A stretch of DNA of 64,000 nucleotides from Streptomyces sp. AC512_CC834 (GCF_019049325.1 NZ_JAGMUO010000024.1:113373-177372); one strand, 5' to 3'; counted from the stretch's first letter, positions 35,345-44,078 are shown. Numbers and translations are program-made. Notes: generated from the letters alone by a model not told the origin.

Positions 35345-36436
35345 GTGTCCGCAGTCTCCGAGCGCCTTCCCACCTTCCCCTGGGACAAGCTGGAGCCGTA
35401 CAAGAAGACGGCCGCAGCCCATCCCGGCGGCATCGTCGACCTCTCGGTCGGCACCCCGGTCGACCCGGTCCCCGAGCTGATCCAGAAGGCCCTGGTCGAC
35501 GCGGCGGACTCCCCGGGCTACCCGACCGTCTGGGGCACCCCGGCGCTGCGCGACGCGATCACCGGCTGGGTGCGGCGGCGGCTCGGCGCCCGCGACGTCA
35601 CCCACCGCCACGTGCTCCCCATCGTGGGCTCCAAGGAACTCGTCGCCTGGCTCCCGACCCAGCTCGGTCTCGGCCCCGGCGACCGGGTGGCCTTTCCGCG
35701 CCTGGCCTACCCGACCTACGAGGTCGGCGCGCGCCTGGCCCGCGCCCAGTACGAGGCGTACGAGGACCCGACAGAGCTGGACCCGGCGGGGCTGAAGCTC
35801 CTGTGGCTGAACTCCCCGTCGAACCCGACCGGCAGGGTCCTGTCCAAGGCCGACCTGACCCGGATCGTGGCCTGGGCCCGCGAGCACGGCGTCCTCGTCG
35901 TCTCCGACGAGTGCTACCTGGAGCTGGGCTGGGAGGCCGACCCCGTCTCGGTCCTGCACCCAGACGTCAACGGCGGCTCCTACGACGGCCTGGTCGCCGT
36001 CCACTCCCTCTCCAAGCGCTCCAACCTCGCGGGCTACCGCGCGGCCTTCCTGGCCGGCGACCCGGCGGTCCTGGGGCCGCTCCTGGAGATCCGCAAGCAC
36101 GGCGGCATGATGACGTCGGCGCCGACCCAGGCGGCCGTGGTGGCCGCCCTCGGCGACGACGAGCACGTCCGCGTCCAGCGCGAGCGCTACACGGCCCGCC
36201 GCGCGGTGCTGCGGGAGGCCCTGCTCGGCCACGGCTTCCGCATCGAGCACAGCGAGGCGAGCCTCTACCTCTGGGCCACCCGCGACGAGTCCTGCTGGGA
36301 CACGGTCGCCCACCTGGCCGAACGCGGCATCCTGGTGGCTCCCGGCGACTTCTACGGCCCGGCCGGCGAGCACTTCGTCCGGGTGGCCCTGACCGCGACG
36401 GACGAGCGCGTCGCCGAGGCGGTGCGACGCCTGTAA
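35345..36436 (+). CDS. dapC: Succinyldiaminopimelate transaminase DapC
   Basis: 363-aa PLP-dependent class I/II aminotransferase of the succinylase branch of lysine and peptidoglycan diaminopimelate synthesis. Features in order: substrate-binding SVGTPVDPVP near the N-terminus, NSPSNPTGRV (cofactor binding), SDECYLELGW, and the PLP lysine in VHSLSKRSNLAGYR (about 224), then the carboxylate-binding arginine near the C-terminus. GTG start 35345 behind GGAAAGGGAG. dapE lies 2 kb downstream. Assignment over other aspartate-type aminotransferases rests on the fdxA/dapE context and motif pattern. Confidence 0.87.
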   Translation: MSAVSERLPTFPWDKLEPYKKTAAAHPGGIVDLSVGTPVDPVPELIQKALVDAADSPGYPTVWGTPALRDAITGWVRRRLGARDVTHRHVLPIVGSKELVAWLPTQLGLGPGDRVAFPRLAYPTYEVGARLARAQYEAYEDPTELDPAGLKLLWLNSPSNPTGRVLSKADLTRIVAWAREHGVLVVSDECYLELGWEADPVSVLHPDVNGGSYDGLVAVHSLSKRSNLAGYRAAFLAGDPAVLGPLLEIRKHGGMMTSAPTQAAVVAALGDDEHVRVQRERYTARRAVLREALLGHGFRIEHSEASLYLWATRDESCWDTVAHLAERGILVAPGDFYGPAGEHFVRVALTATDERVAEAVRRL

Positions 36437-36464
36437 CCGGCAGTGCCTGTAGCCGTACGCGAGA

Positions 36465-36500
36465 CGCCGGGGCCCGGGGAACGAACCCCGGGCCCCGGCG
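36465..36500. terminator. Bidirectional terminator between dapC and a secreted-protein gene
   Basis: A 15-bp perfect GC stem (36465-36479 with 36486-36500, starting CGCCGGGGCCCGGGG) and a 6-nt loop AACGAA, placed 28 nt after the dapC stop and 25 nt after the stop of the convergent gene. Confidence 0.85.
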
Positions 36501-36525
36501 CCGTACGAGCGCGGCGCGACCGCCG

Positions 36526-36957
36526 TCAGCCGAGCGGCAGCCCCTGAACCGGCAGGCCGCCCTTGCCCAGCGCGTCCGTCGGCAGGCCGCCCTTGGTGGC
36601 GGTCTTCGTCGTGTCACCGACGATGTCCCCGGCGGAGCCCGCCGCGTCCCCGGCGGCGTTCTGCGCCGCCGGCGTGGCCTTCTTGACGACCGAACCACCG
36701 GCCTTGCCCGCGGTCGGCACGGCCTTCTCGACGGCCTTGCCGCCGGTCTCACCCGCGAGCCCGGTGGCGTTCTGGGCCGCGGAGTCGACCGTGTTGCCGA
36801 GATTCGCCCCGTCCAGGGCGGTCAGTCCCCCGAGGTTCGGGGTGGCCGGCAGTTCGGGAGCCGCGCTGGCGGAGCCGGCCGCACCGACCCCGGCAGCCGC
36901 TCCCGCAGCGACGAGCAGCGCGGCACGGGCGATCCGGCGGGTCAGGGGGAGGGACAT
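36526..36957 (-). CDS. Small secreted Ala/Gly-rich protein, unknown function
   Basis: 143 aa. A clear Sec signal peptide (basic MSLPLTRRIARAAL, hydrophobic core, cleavage after SASA near residue 32). The mature part is low in complexity with repeated Ala, Gly, Thr and Val-Lys steps (GETGGKAVEKAV, GKAGGSVVKKAT, GDTTKTATKGG), no cysteines and no recognisable domain. A surface or wall-associated role is possible. Its promoter region holds an AT-rich operator-like repeat (37083-37103). Confidence 0.7.
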   Translation of the reverse strand: MSLPLTRRIARAALLVAAGAAAGVGAAGSASAAPELPATPNLGGLTALDGANLGNTVDSAAQNATGLAGETGGKAVEKAVPTAGKAGGSVVKKATPAAQNAAGDAAGSAGDIVGDTTKTATKGGLPTDALGKGGLPVQGLPLG

Positions 36958-37082
36958 GATGCTCCTTCGACGGAAGTCAACGATGGGTGTTTCGACCGTG
37001 CCCGGCGAGTGATCGACCGGGCCCGGACGCAGTGACTACCGCTCGAGGGCCACGAAGGTTGCGGCGACCCAACGTAAAGAGT

Positions 37083-37103
37083 TGGTAATGCATCGCATTA
37101 TCA
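37083..37103. promoter_or_regulatory. AT-rich operator-like inverted repeat upstream of the secreted-protein gene
   Basis: TGGTAATGC-ATC-GCATTATCA, 9-3-9 with one mismatch and a perfect TAATGC/GCATTA core, about 126 bp before ATG 36957 (minus strand). The remainder of the 340-bp gap (36958-37297) shows a 12-bp palindrome GCGAGCGCTCGC at 37273-37284 near the end of the lysozyme-like gene and nothing else recognisable. Confidence 0.4.
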
Positions 37104-37297
37104 GGTGCACAGAAAAACGGGCAAAAGGGCGCCGGTCGGAAAGTCTGCTGAATCCTTACGCCCCTTGAGTCTTCTGGGCTGTCACGCATTCGGAGGTGAC
37201 GGCGCGAATACGCGTGCACCGCGTCGACCTCGCGCCTGTGCGGGTAACTCGTGAGGGTGACGGATCGTACGGGCGAGCGCTCGCGGACGGGCGAGCG

Positions 37298-38320
37298 CTA
37301 TCGGGCTGACGTGATCCGCACCGACCCGGCCGTCCGCTCCGCGCCCTTGCCGCCCTCGTCGGCCCCTTTGTCCTCGGTGGCCGTCGTCGGATACCACTTG
37401 CTGTCGGTGTTGCCCGCGGTCCATTCCCGGCCCGCGTAGGAGACCCGTTGGATGTGCAGCGCGGAGGCGTTCGCCACCGCCCAGTGCGCGAGCTGCCAGC
37501 CGCGCCGCCCGGCCTCCCGCTCGGCTCCCGCACCGGTGCCGCCGGTCACGGGCACCGTCACGGTCCGCTCGTCGGACCCGGACCCGGACCCGGACCCGGC
37601 CGCGGTCCCGGTGGAGGCGTTGCCGTTGCCGTCGGCGTCCACGTCCGTGCCGGCCGGCTGGAGCACCGTGTGCCCGAAGTCCCGCACCAGCGCCGCGCGT
37701 ATCGCGTCCGGCCCCTTCTCGCGGGTCGCGCCGGGGCGCCCGTCGCAGGTCAGCGTCGCCGCGGACCGTCCGGTGAGCGCGGCGGCGAGCAGCTCGGCGT
37801 CCGGTTCGTGCTTGGCGTACGCGTCCGGGAAGCCGCTGCGCTGCACGCGCTGGGCGGCGTCGGTCACCGGCAGGTCGAGGTAGCCGGGCACCTTGACCAG
37901 GTGGTCGTAGAACGCGCCCGCCGAGTACGCCGGGTCCATGATCTCCTCCGGCGTGCCCCACCCCCACGAGGGCCGCTGCTGGAACAGGCCGAGGGAGTCC
38001 TTGTCGCCGTGGTCGAGGTTGCGCAGCGCCGACTCCTGGAGCGCGGTCGCCAGCGCGATCGTCACGGCCTGCTCCGGCAGCTTGCGTGCCGTGCCCACGG
38101 CGGTGATCGTCGCCGCGTTCACCGCCTGCTCCGGCGTGAACTCGTAGGTCGTCCGGGCGCTGCCCCCGCCGACGGAGGTCACCTTGCACCCCGGAGCGCC
38201 CGCGCCCCCGGTGACGTACTGCACCACCAGATAACCGGCGACCGCGAGCAGGACCATGGAGGCGGCACCGGAACGGGCGAGGCGGCCATGGCGTTTGCGG
38301 GGTGGGGACGGCTGAAGCAC
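37298..38320 (-). CDS. Membrane-anchored lysozyme-like (lytic transglycosylase-type) protein
   Basis: 340 aa from GTG 38320 (VLQPSPPRKRHG). A single membrane helix (about 22-40) anchors an extracellular domain. The segment ATALQESALRNL (about 97-108) provides a glutamate in the position of the catalytic Glu of SLT-type enzymes, followed by LGLFQQRPSWGWG and YLDLPVTDAAQRVQ, a pattern frequent in actinobacterial proteins sometimes mislabelled heavy-metal transporters. A repeated Gly-Ser stretch (GSGSGSGS) links to a C-terminal region. Probable peptidoglycan-cleaving enzyme; no biochemical proof for the family. Divergent from dapE. Confidence 0.68.
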   Translation of the reverse strand: MLQPSPPRKRHGRLARSGAASMVLLAVAGYLVVQYVTGGAGAPGCKVTSVGGGSARTTYEFTPEQAVNAATITAVGTARKLPEQAVTIALATALQESALRNLDHGDKDSLGLFQQRPSWGWGTPEEIMDPAYSAGAFYDHLVKVPGYLDLPVTDAAQRVQRSGFPDAYAKHEPDAELLAAALTGRSAATLTCDGRPGATREKGPDAIRAALVRDFGHTVLQPAGTDVDADGNGNASTGTAAGSGSGSGSDERTVTVPVTGGTGAGAEREAGRRGWQLAHWAVANASALHIQRVSYAGREWTAGNTDSKWYPTTATEDKGADEGGKGAERTAGSVRITSAR

Positions 38321-38404
38321 GCGTACAAGGTACTGGAGGGTAGCGTCCGGTGTACGCCGGGTAGGCACAGTGCCCGAAAGGGCACGGGCGTTAGGGTCGG
38401 GCCC

Positions 38405-39484
38405 ATGGCCGATACCCCGCTTGACCTCACGCTGGACGCCGCCGAGCTTACCGCGCGGCTCGTCGACTTCCCGTCCGAGAGCGGCACCGAGGAGCCGCTG
38501 GCGGACGCGGTCGAGAGCGCCCTGCGCGCGCTGCCCCACCTGTCGGTCGAGCGGTACGGCAACAACGTGGTCGCCCGCACGGAGCTGGGCCGCGCGGAAC
38601 GCGTGATCCTGGCCGGTCACATCGACACGGTGCCGATCGCCGACAACGTCCCCTCGCGGCTGGACGAGGACGGCGTCCTGTGGGGCTGCGGCACCTGCGA
38701 CATGAAGGCGGGCGTCGCGGTCCAGTTGCGCATCGCGGCGACCGTCCCGGCCCCCAACCGCGACCTGACCTTCGTCTTCTACGACAACGAGGAGGTCGCC
38801 GCCGAGCTGAACGGCCTGAAGCACGTCGCCGAGGCACACCCCGAGTGGCTGGAGGGCGACTTCGCGGTGCTCCTCGAACCGTCCGACGGCCAGGTGGAGG
38901 GCGGCTGCCAGGGCACGCTGCGGGTGCTACTGAAGACGACCGGCGAGCGGGCGCACTCGGCGCGCTCCTGGATGGGCTCCAACGCCATCCACGCCGCCGC
39001 CCCGATCCTCGCGCGCCTCGCCGCGTACGAGCCCCGCTACCCGGTGATCGACGGCCTGGAGTACCGCGAGGGCCTCAACGCGGTCGGTGTCACGGGCGGT
39101 GTGGCGGGCAACGTCATCCCCGACGCGTGCGTGGTCACGGTCAACTTCCGCTACGCCCCGGACCGCAGCCCCGAGGAGGCCCTCGCCCACGTGCGTGAGG
39201 TCTTCGCCGACTGCGGGGTGACGGACTTCGTGGTCGACGACCACAGCGGCGCGGCCCTGCCCGGCCTGTCCCACCCGGCCGCGGCGGCCTTCATCGAGGC
39301 GGTGGGCGGCACCCCGCAGCCCAAGTACGGCTGGACGGACGTGTCGCGTTTCTCCGCGCTCGGCGTCCCGGCGGTCAACTACGGCCCGGGCAACCCGCAC
39401 TTGGCGCACAAGCGCGACGAGCGGGTCGAGGTGAAGAAGATCCTCGCGGGGGAGGAGCGCCTGCGATCGTGGCTGACGGCATGA
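38405..39484 (+). CDS. dapE: Succinyl-diaminopimelate desuccinylase DapE
   Basis: 359-aa M20 metallohydrolase that releases succinate to give LL-diaminopimelate for lysine and wall synthesis. Metal ligands are in place: His72 (GHIDTVP), bridging Asp99 (GTCDMKAG), catalytic Glu129/Glu130 (DNEEVAAE), and the closing His in NPHLAHKRDE. ATG 38405 chosen as the first start giving the family N-terminus (MADTPLDL). Follows dapC by 2 kb. A 12-bp triple repeat overlaps its stop codon. Confidence 0.9.
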   Translation: MADTPLDLTLDAAELTARLVDFPSESGTEEPLADAVESALRALPHLSVERYGNNVVARTELGRAERVILAGHIDTVPIADNVPSRLDEDGVLWGCGTCDMKAGVAVQLRIAATVPAPNRDLTFVFYDNEEVAAELNGLKHVAEAHPEWLEGDFAVLLEPSDGQVEGGCQGTLRVLLKTTGERAHSARSWMGSNAIHAAAPILARLAAYEPRYPVIDGLEYREGLNAVGVTGGVAGNVIPDACVVTVNFRYAPDRSPEEALAHVREVFADCGVTDFVVDDHSGAALPGLSHPAAAAFIEAVGGTPQPKYGWTDVSRFSALGVPAVNYGPGNPHLAHKRDERVEVKKILAGEERLRSWLTA

Positions 39485-39513
39485 CTCACGGCATGACTCA
39501 CGGCGTGATCCAC
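39478..39513 (+). repeat. Three 12-bp tandem repeats at the dapE stop
   Basis: GGCATGACTCAC, GGCATGACTCAC and GGCGTGATCCAC follow each other at 39478, 39490 and 39502; the dapE stop lies in the first copy. Probably arose by slippage; any function is unknown. Confidence 0.6.
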
Positions 39514-39616
39514 TGTGGGTTTATGTCGCTGCGTGGCGGACATGCTGAGGTCCCTCGTACGTAACCCGCGTAGATCTACGCTGAGGTGGAAGAACCTGCA
39601 ACTGGAGGGAGCGCGC

Positions 39617-40375
39617 ATGGCTACCGGCAACCCCGAGGGCAAGAAGCGGCCACCGGAGGAGCAGCGCCTGGGCCCTGTCCTCCGGCGGCGGGGTCAGGTC
39701 CAGAAGAGCACCACGGACCAGCGGCTGCTGGACGAGCGTGCGCCGACGGACTGGGTGCACACCGACCCCTGGCGGGTCCTGCGCATCCAGTCGGAGTTCA
39801 TCGAGGGCTTCGGCACGCTGGCCGAACTCCCGCCCGCCATCAGCGTCTTCGGCTCCGCCCGGACGGCGGTGGACTCACCGGAGTACGAGGCGGGCGTGCG
39901 GCTGGGCCGCGGCCTGGTGGAGGCGGGTTTCGCCGTCATCACCGGCGGCGGGCCCGGCGCCATGGAGGCGGCCAACAAGGGCGCCCTGGAGGCCAAGGGC
40001 ACCTCGGTCGGCCTCGGTATCGAACTGCCCTTCGAGCAGGGTCTCAACCCCTACGTCGACATCGGCCTGAACTTCCGGTACTTCTTCGTCCGCAAGATGA
40101 TGTTCGTGAAGTACGCGCAGGGCTTCGTCGTCCTGCCCGGCGGCCTCGGCACGCTCGACGAACTCTTCGAGGCCCTCACCCTGGTACAGACCCAGAAGGT
40201 GACCCGCTTCCCCATCGTCCTGTTCGGCTCCGAGTACTGGGGCGGCCTGGTCGACTGGCTCCGGGGCACCCTGGTGGCCGAGGGCAAGGCCGCGGAGAAG
40301 GACCTCCTGCTCTTCCACGTCACGGACGACGTCGACGAGGCGGTGGCCCTGGTCTCCAAGGAGGCGGGCCGGTAG
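39617..40375 (+). CDS. LOG family protein (TIGR00730, cytokinin riboside 5'-phosphate phosphoribohydrolase type)
   Basis: 252 aa. Rossmann-like fold with the two LOG motifs: GGGPGAMEAANKG (110-122) and PGGLGTLDE (174-182), where the glutamate and the arginine of VRK (about 159-160) build the active site that hydrolyses nucleoside 5'-monophosphates to base and ribose phosphate. ATG 39617 lies 7 nt after GGAGGGA. In mycobacteria the orthologue (Rv1205) sits between dapE and folP2, as here. Physiological substrate in Streptomyces unknown. Confidence 0.85.
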   Translation: MATGNPEGKKRPPEEQRLGPVLRRRGQVQKSTTDQRLLDERAPTDWVHTDPWRVLRIQSEFIEGFGTLAELPPAISVFGSARTAVDSPEYEAGVRLGRGLVEAGFAVITGGGPGAMEAANKGALEAKGTSVGLGIELPFEQGLNPYVDIGLNFRYFFVRKMMFVKYAQGFVVLPGGLGTLDELFEALTLVQTQKVTRFPIVLFGSEYWGGLVDWLRGTLVAEGKAAEKDLLLFHVTDDVDEAVALVSKEAGR

Positions 40376-40414
40376 CGGGAGCACACCGGCGGCGTGGCGG
40401 GGGCGGTGCTCCCG
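40376..40414. terminator. Hairpin between convergent LOG and folP2-type genes
   Basis: CGGGAGCAC (40376 onward) pairs with GTGCTCCCG (ending 40414), extended by CCG/CGG with one bulged base. It fills the 44-bp gap between the two stop codons and probably ends both transcripts. Confidence 0.55.
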
Positions 40415-40419
40415 CCTGC

Positions 40420-41292
40420 CTACGCCAACCCCCGCCGGGCCACCGCGGGCGCCCGGTGACCGGCGATCGTCGCCACCATGTCCAGCACCTGCCGCGTCTC
40501 CGCCACCTCGTGCACCCGGTACACCCGCGCCCCCAGCCACGCCGACACCGCCGTCGTCGCCAGCGTGCCGATCACCCGCTCCTTCACCGGGCGGTCCAGC
40601 GTCTCCCCGACGAAGTCCTTGTTGGACAGGGACACCAGCACCGGCCACCCCGTCTCCACCATCTCCTCGAGCCGCCGGGTCGCCTCCAGGCTGTGCCGCG
40701 TGTTCTTCCCGAAGTCGTGCCCCGGATCGATCAGCACCGACTCCCGCGGCACCCCCAGCCCCACCGCCCGCTCCGCCAGGCCCGACGTCACCTCGAGGAT
40801 GTCGGCCACGACGTCGTCGTACGTCACCCGGTGCGGCCGGGTGCGCGGCTCGGCGCCGCCGGCGTGCGTGCACACCAGCCCCACCCCGTACCGCGCCGCG
40901 ACCTCCGCGAGCTTCGGGTCGACGCCGCCCCACGCGTCGTTCAGCAGGTCCGCCCCCGCCTCGCACACGGCCTCGCCGACGTCGTGCCGCCACGTGTCCA
41001 CGCTGATCACGACGTCCGGGAAGCGCCGCCGCACCTCCGCGACGAACCCCACCGTCCGCCGCGCCTCCTCCTCGGCCGACACCTCGTCCCCGGGGCCGGC
41101 CTTCACGCCGCCGATGTCGATGATCGCGGCGCCCTCGGCCACCGCCTGCTCCACGCGCGCGAGGGCGGGCTCGTCGCGGAAGGTCGCCCCCTGGTCGTAG
41201 AAGGAGTCCGGGGTCCGGTTCACGATCGCCATGATCACCGGCTCGTGCGCCGCGAATTCACGCCTGCCCAGCCTGAGCATCCCCTGTGACAT
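40420..41292 (-). CDS. folP2: Dihydropteroate synthase-like protein, FolP2 type
   Basis: 290 aa from ATG 41292 (MSQGMLRLGRREF); earlier starts would add a charged stretch without conservation. TIM-barrel pterin-binding fold with IMAIVNRTPDSFYDQGATF, GAAIIDIGGVKAGPG, NDAWGG, LIDPGHDFGK and the C-terminal R-x-H (YRVHEV). The MAIVNRTPDSFYD form, instead of MGVVNVTPDSFSD, is that of the mycobacterial FolP2 group, which in M. tuberculosis is reported to lack dihydropteroate synthase activity. Folate synthesis is therefore uncertain for this copy. Neighbours (LOG, DivIVA-like, tag) are those of Rv1207. Confidence 0.82.
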   Translation of the reverse strand: MSQGMLRLGRREFAAHEPVIMAIVNRTPDSFYDQGATFRDEPALARVEQAVAEGAAIIDIGGVKAGPGDEVSAEEEARRTVGFVAEVRRRFPDVVISVDTWRHDVGEAVCEAGADLLNDAWGGVDPKLAEVAARYGVGLVCTHAGGAEPRTRPHRVTYDDVVADILEVTSGLAERAVGLGVPRESVLIDPGHDFGKNTRHSLEATRRLEEMVETGWPVLVSLSNKDFVGETLDRPVKERVIGTLATTAVSAWLGARVYRVHEVAETRQVLDMVATIAGHRAPAVARRGLA

Positions 41293-41531
41293 CTCCTCGT
41301 CCACACCGTTCTCTCGTCGTACTCTCGTCCCGCTCTCGACCTCGGATACACGTCCTTCGACGGCCGCGGCCCCGACTGTCAGACTCGCATGGCACGATCG
41401 GACCCGGCACAACCGACTCCGACTCGACTCCGACTCAGACCAACCAGCAGGCGATGCGCCGCACCGACGCGGTCGACGCGGTCGCCGCGCTCGACCCGAT
41501 CCGACCCGACCCGACCATGGGGGCCCCAGCG

Positions 41532-41900
41532 ATGGTCATGTTCCTGTTCCTCGTCATCGCGCTGGCCGTGGTGGTGGCCGCGGTGACGCTCGCCGTGGTG
41601 GGCGGCGGCGACAGCGGGCCGCTGCCCGACGCCGAACCCGAGCGGTTGCGGGACTCCCTGCCCCCGGACCGCCCGGTGGGCCGCGGCGACGTGGAGCGGC
41701 TGCGCTTCCCGCTCGTGGTCCGCGGCTACCGCATGGCGGAGGTCGACGACGCCCTCGGCCGCCTCGGCGCCGAGCTGTCCGAGCGCGACGCCCGGATCGC
41801 CGACCTGGAGTCCGCGCTGGCGGGCGCCCGGGCCGCGGTGGCCCACCGCCACGACCGCCACGTCGTCATGGACAAGCCGGCCCAGGAGGAGCAGCAGTGA
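41532..41900 (+). CDS. Small membrane protein with DivIVA-like motif
   Basis: 122 aa from ATG 41532, preceded by GGGGG at 8-nt spacing; ATG 41517 is also possible. An N-terminal membrane helix (about 3-24) is followed by a linker and the segment FPLVVRGYRMAEVDDALGRL (about 68-87), which matches the start of DivIVA-domain proteins, then a coiled coil (ELSERDARIADLESALAGA). This suggests polar or septal membrane association. The stop overlaps the GTG of tag by 4 nt. In mycobacteria a similar gene (Rv1209) sits before tag; gpgS, present there, is missing here. Confidence 0.68.
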   Translation: MVMFLFLVIALAVVVAAVTLAVVGGGDSGPLPDAEPERLRDSLPPDRPVGRGDVERLRFPLVVRGYRMAEVDDALGRLGAELSERDARIADLESALAGARAAVAHRHDRHVVMDKPAQEEQQ

Positions 41901-42481
41901 GCGCCGGGGAGGCCGTCGCGGGCCCCGACGGCGCGCCGCGCTGCCCGTGGGCCCTGTCCACCGCGGACTACGTCACGTATCACGACGACGAGTGGGGCCG
42001 CCCGGTCCACGGTGACGACGCCCTGTTCGAGCGGCTCAGCCTGGAGGCCTTCCAGTCGGGCCTGTCCTGGATCACCATCCTGCGCCGCCGCACCGGGTTC
42101 CGTGCCGCCTTCGCCGACTTCGAGATCGTCAAGGTGGCGGCCTTCACCGACGAGGACCGCGAGCGCCTGCTCGCCGACGCCGGCATCATCCGCAACCGCG
42201 CCAAGATCGACGCGACCCTCGCCAACGCGCGCGTGCTGGCCGAGTGGGTCCCCGGCGACCTGGACGAGCTGATCTGGTCGCACGCCCCGGACCCGGCCGG
42301 GCGACCGGCCCCGAAGACCCTCGCCGACGTCCCGGCCGTCACACCCGAGTCCACGGCGCTGTCCAAGGCCCTGAAGAAGCGGGGCCTGCGCTTCGTCGGC
42401 CCGACGACGGCGTACGCGCTGATGCAGGCGTGCGGACTGGTCGACGACCACCTGGCGACGTGCGTGGCCCGCCGGGGCTAG
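41897..42481 (+). CDS. tag: DNA-3-methyladenine glycosylase I
   Basis: 194 aa. Base-excision repair enzyme removing 3-methyladenine from alkylated DNA. The family zinc site is complete: Cys16 (RCPWA), His29 (TYHDDEWG), His185 and Cys189 (DDHLATC). Glu50 lies in LSLEAFQSGLSW and the helix-hairpin-helix-like core follows. GTG start overlaps the stop of the DivIVA-like gene, so the two are co-translated. Soluble cytoplasmic protein. Confidence 0.9.
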   Translation: MSAGEAVAGPDGAPRCPWALSTADYVTYHDDEWGRPVHGDDALFERLSLEAFQSGLSWITILRRRTGFRAAFADFEIVKVAAFTDEDRERLLADAGIIRNRAKIDATLANARVLAEWVPGDLDELIWSHAPDPAGRPAPKTLADVPAVTPESTALSKALKKRGLRFVGPTTAYALMQACGLVDDHLATCVARRG

Positions 42482-42521
42482 GGCCAGGGGCTAAGGGCCG
42501 GGGGGTAGGGACTGGGCCGGA

Positions 42522-42550
42522 CCAGGCCGAACCAGGGCTGCCCGGCCTGG
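42522..42550. terminator. Hairpin between tag and the enoyl-CoA hydratase gene
   Basis: CCAGGCCG (42522-42529) pairs perfectly with CGGCCTGG (42543-42550) around a 13-nt loop, between two convergent genes. G-rich sequence (42482-42520) precedes it. Confidence 0.5.
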
Positions 42551-42560
42551 GGACTGCCGC

Positions 42561-43364
42561 TCATCGGCCCAGGTAGCGCGGCTTCTCCTTGTTGACGAAC
42601 GCCTGCACGGCGATCGCGTGATCCTCCGAGGAGCCCGCCCGCGACTGCAGCTCCTCCTCCTTGTCCAGCGTCTCGGAGAGCGAGTGCGTCAGCCCGTACG
42701 CCATCGCCTCCTTCAGCGCCGCGTACGCCACCGTCGGCCCCTCGGCCAGCGCCCGCGCCGTCTTCTCGGCCTCGGCGCGCAGCTCGCCGGCGGGCACGAC
42801 CCGGGTGGCGATGCCCAGCTCGTACGCCTCCTGCGCGCCGATGCTGCGCGGGAAGAGCAGCAGGTCCGCGGCGCGCCCGGGGCCCACGACACGCGGGAGC
42901 GTCCAGGAGATGCCGGAGTCGGCGGTGAGCGCCACCCCCGCGAAGGACGTGTTGAACGCCGCCGTGTCCGCGACGATCCGGTAGTCCGCCGCCAGCGCGA
43001 AACCGAGGCCCGCCCCCGCCGCCACGCCGTTCACGGCGGCGACCACCGGCTTCTCGGCCCCGGCGAGCGCCCGCACGATCGGGTTGTAGTGCTCGCGCAC
43101 CGTGCTCATGGTCTGCCCCGAGCCGGTCTCCCGGTCGGCGGCCAGCAGCCCGATGTGTTCCTTGAGGTCCTGACCGACACAGAACGCCCGCTCCCCGGCC
43201 GCCGTCAGCAGCACGGCCCGTACGGCGTCGTCGGCCGCCGCGGAGCGCACCGCGTCCCGGAGCGCGACCTTGGTCTCGATGTTCAGCGCGTTCATCGCCT
43301 CGGGGCGGTTCAGCGTGATCGTCGCGAGCCCGTCGCTCACCTCGTAGAGCACGGTGTCGGCCAT
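42561..43364 (-). CDS. Enoyl-CoA hydratase/isomerase family protein
   Basis: 267 aa from ATG 43364 (MADTVLYEVSDG), 8 nt after GGAGGGG. Crotonase fold: the first oxyanion segment ERAFCVGQDLKEH (about 66-78), the second GVAAGAGLGFALAADYRI (about 112-129) and the catalytic-helix region GISWTLPRVVG. The glutamate pair of classical hydratases is only partly matched (aspartate in ADSG), so it may be a PaaG-like isomerase or other crotonase. Substrate unknown; probably fatty-acid or phenylacetate breakdown. Confidence 0.82.
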   Translation of the reverse strand: MADTVLYEVSDGLATITLNRPEAMNALNIETKVALRDAVRSAAADDAVRAVLLTAAGERAFCVGQDLKEHIGLLAADRETGSGQTMSTVREHYNPIVRALAGAEKPVVAAVNGVAAGAGLGFALAADYRIVADTAAFNTSFAGVALTADSGISWTLPRVVGPGRAADLLLFPRSIGAQEAYELGIATRVVPAGELRAEAEKTARALAEGPTVAYAALKEAMAYGLTHSLSETLDKEEELQSRAGSSEDHAIAVQAFVNKEKPRYLGR

Positions 43365-43713
43365 GGAAATCCCCTCCGCGTAGTGGCGTGTGTCCGCAGA
43401 CAGCATGACGGAGATCACCGGCGACGGATCGCTCGGGAGATGTGACCTGCGTCAAAGAATTCCGGTCCGTATCCATTCGGCGGAAGTGCGCGAAGGGGCG
43501 CAGTATCGCAGTCACATCGCCGAATTGAGTGGTTTTGCTCGCGCGCGTTGCCCAAGCGATGCCGACCGATGTTGGTCATCGGGTCCTGGGATGCGGGATA
43601 ATGGCTGGGAAGCAATGTGTTCGATGCCGGTGTCGCGCGTCCAAGCCGGACTGCGCGTGCCCTCACGGGCCGTCGGCGGTGACGGTGAGCTGGTATCAGG
43701 AAGGGGAACGAGC
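43365..43713. other. Intergenic region before the DUF3117 gene
   Basis: 349 bp without a supportable gene. A loose promoter-like pair (TTGGTC, then GATAAT about 19 bp later, around 43573-43604) could serve the DUF3117 gene, but spacing is poor. Nothing else recognised. Confidence 0.3.
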
Positions 43714-43881
43714 ATGGCGGCCATGAAGCCGCGGACGGGCGATGGCCCGCTCGAGGTGACAAAGGAGGGGCGGGGCATCGTCATGCGCGTTCCGCTCGAA
43801 GGCGGCGGGCGGCTCGTCGTCGAGCTGACCCCCGATGAGGCCGACGCGCTCGGCGACGCCCTCAAGAAGGTCGTCGGCTGA
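43714..43881 (+). CDS. DUF3117 family small protein
   Basis: 55 aa, one of the most conserved small proteins of actinobacteria: MAAMKPRTGDGPLEVTKEG, then RGIVMRVPLEGGGRLVVEL and a helical end. ATG 43714 follows AGGAAGGGG. No function established; the mycobacterial orthologue is Rv1211, next to tag, which matches the order here. A T-tailed terminator follows, so it is probably a single-gene transcript. Confidence 0.88.
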   Translation: MAAMKPRTGDGPLEVTKEGRGIVMRVPLEGGGRLVVELTPDEADALGDALKKVVG

Positions 43882-43906
43882 CGCGCGAGCGACCATACCC
43901 GTTCAG

Positions 43907-43948
43907 TCGCCCCGGTACCGGACATGGTGCCGGGGCGATTGTTTTCTT
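43907..43948 (+). terminator. T-tailed terminator after the DUF3117 gene
   Basis: TCGCCCCGGTACC (43907-43919) pairs with GGTGCCGGGGCGA (43926-43938, one mismatch tolerated) and is followed by TTGTTTTCTT, a textbook factor-independent terminator and the only one in the window with a real T-run. Confidence 0.9.
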
Positions 43949-44078
43949 CGGCGCCCGGCGATTTCCTTCAGCGCCTCACGGTTCTTCACGTCTCGTCAGC
44001 GCTTCGTCAGCGCCTCTTCAGCGCCTCTCCAGTGGTTCACGGCCTCTTCGGCGCCGCACGTTTCTCCGGCGCCGGGCC

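Noticed and set aside
37250..37300. CRISPR-like or tandem repeat GGGCGAGCGCT
   Set aside because: Only two copies 18-20 bp apart around a palindrome; no array. No CRISPR array was seen anywhere in the window.
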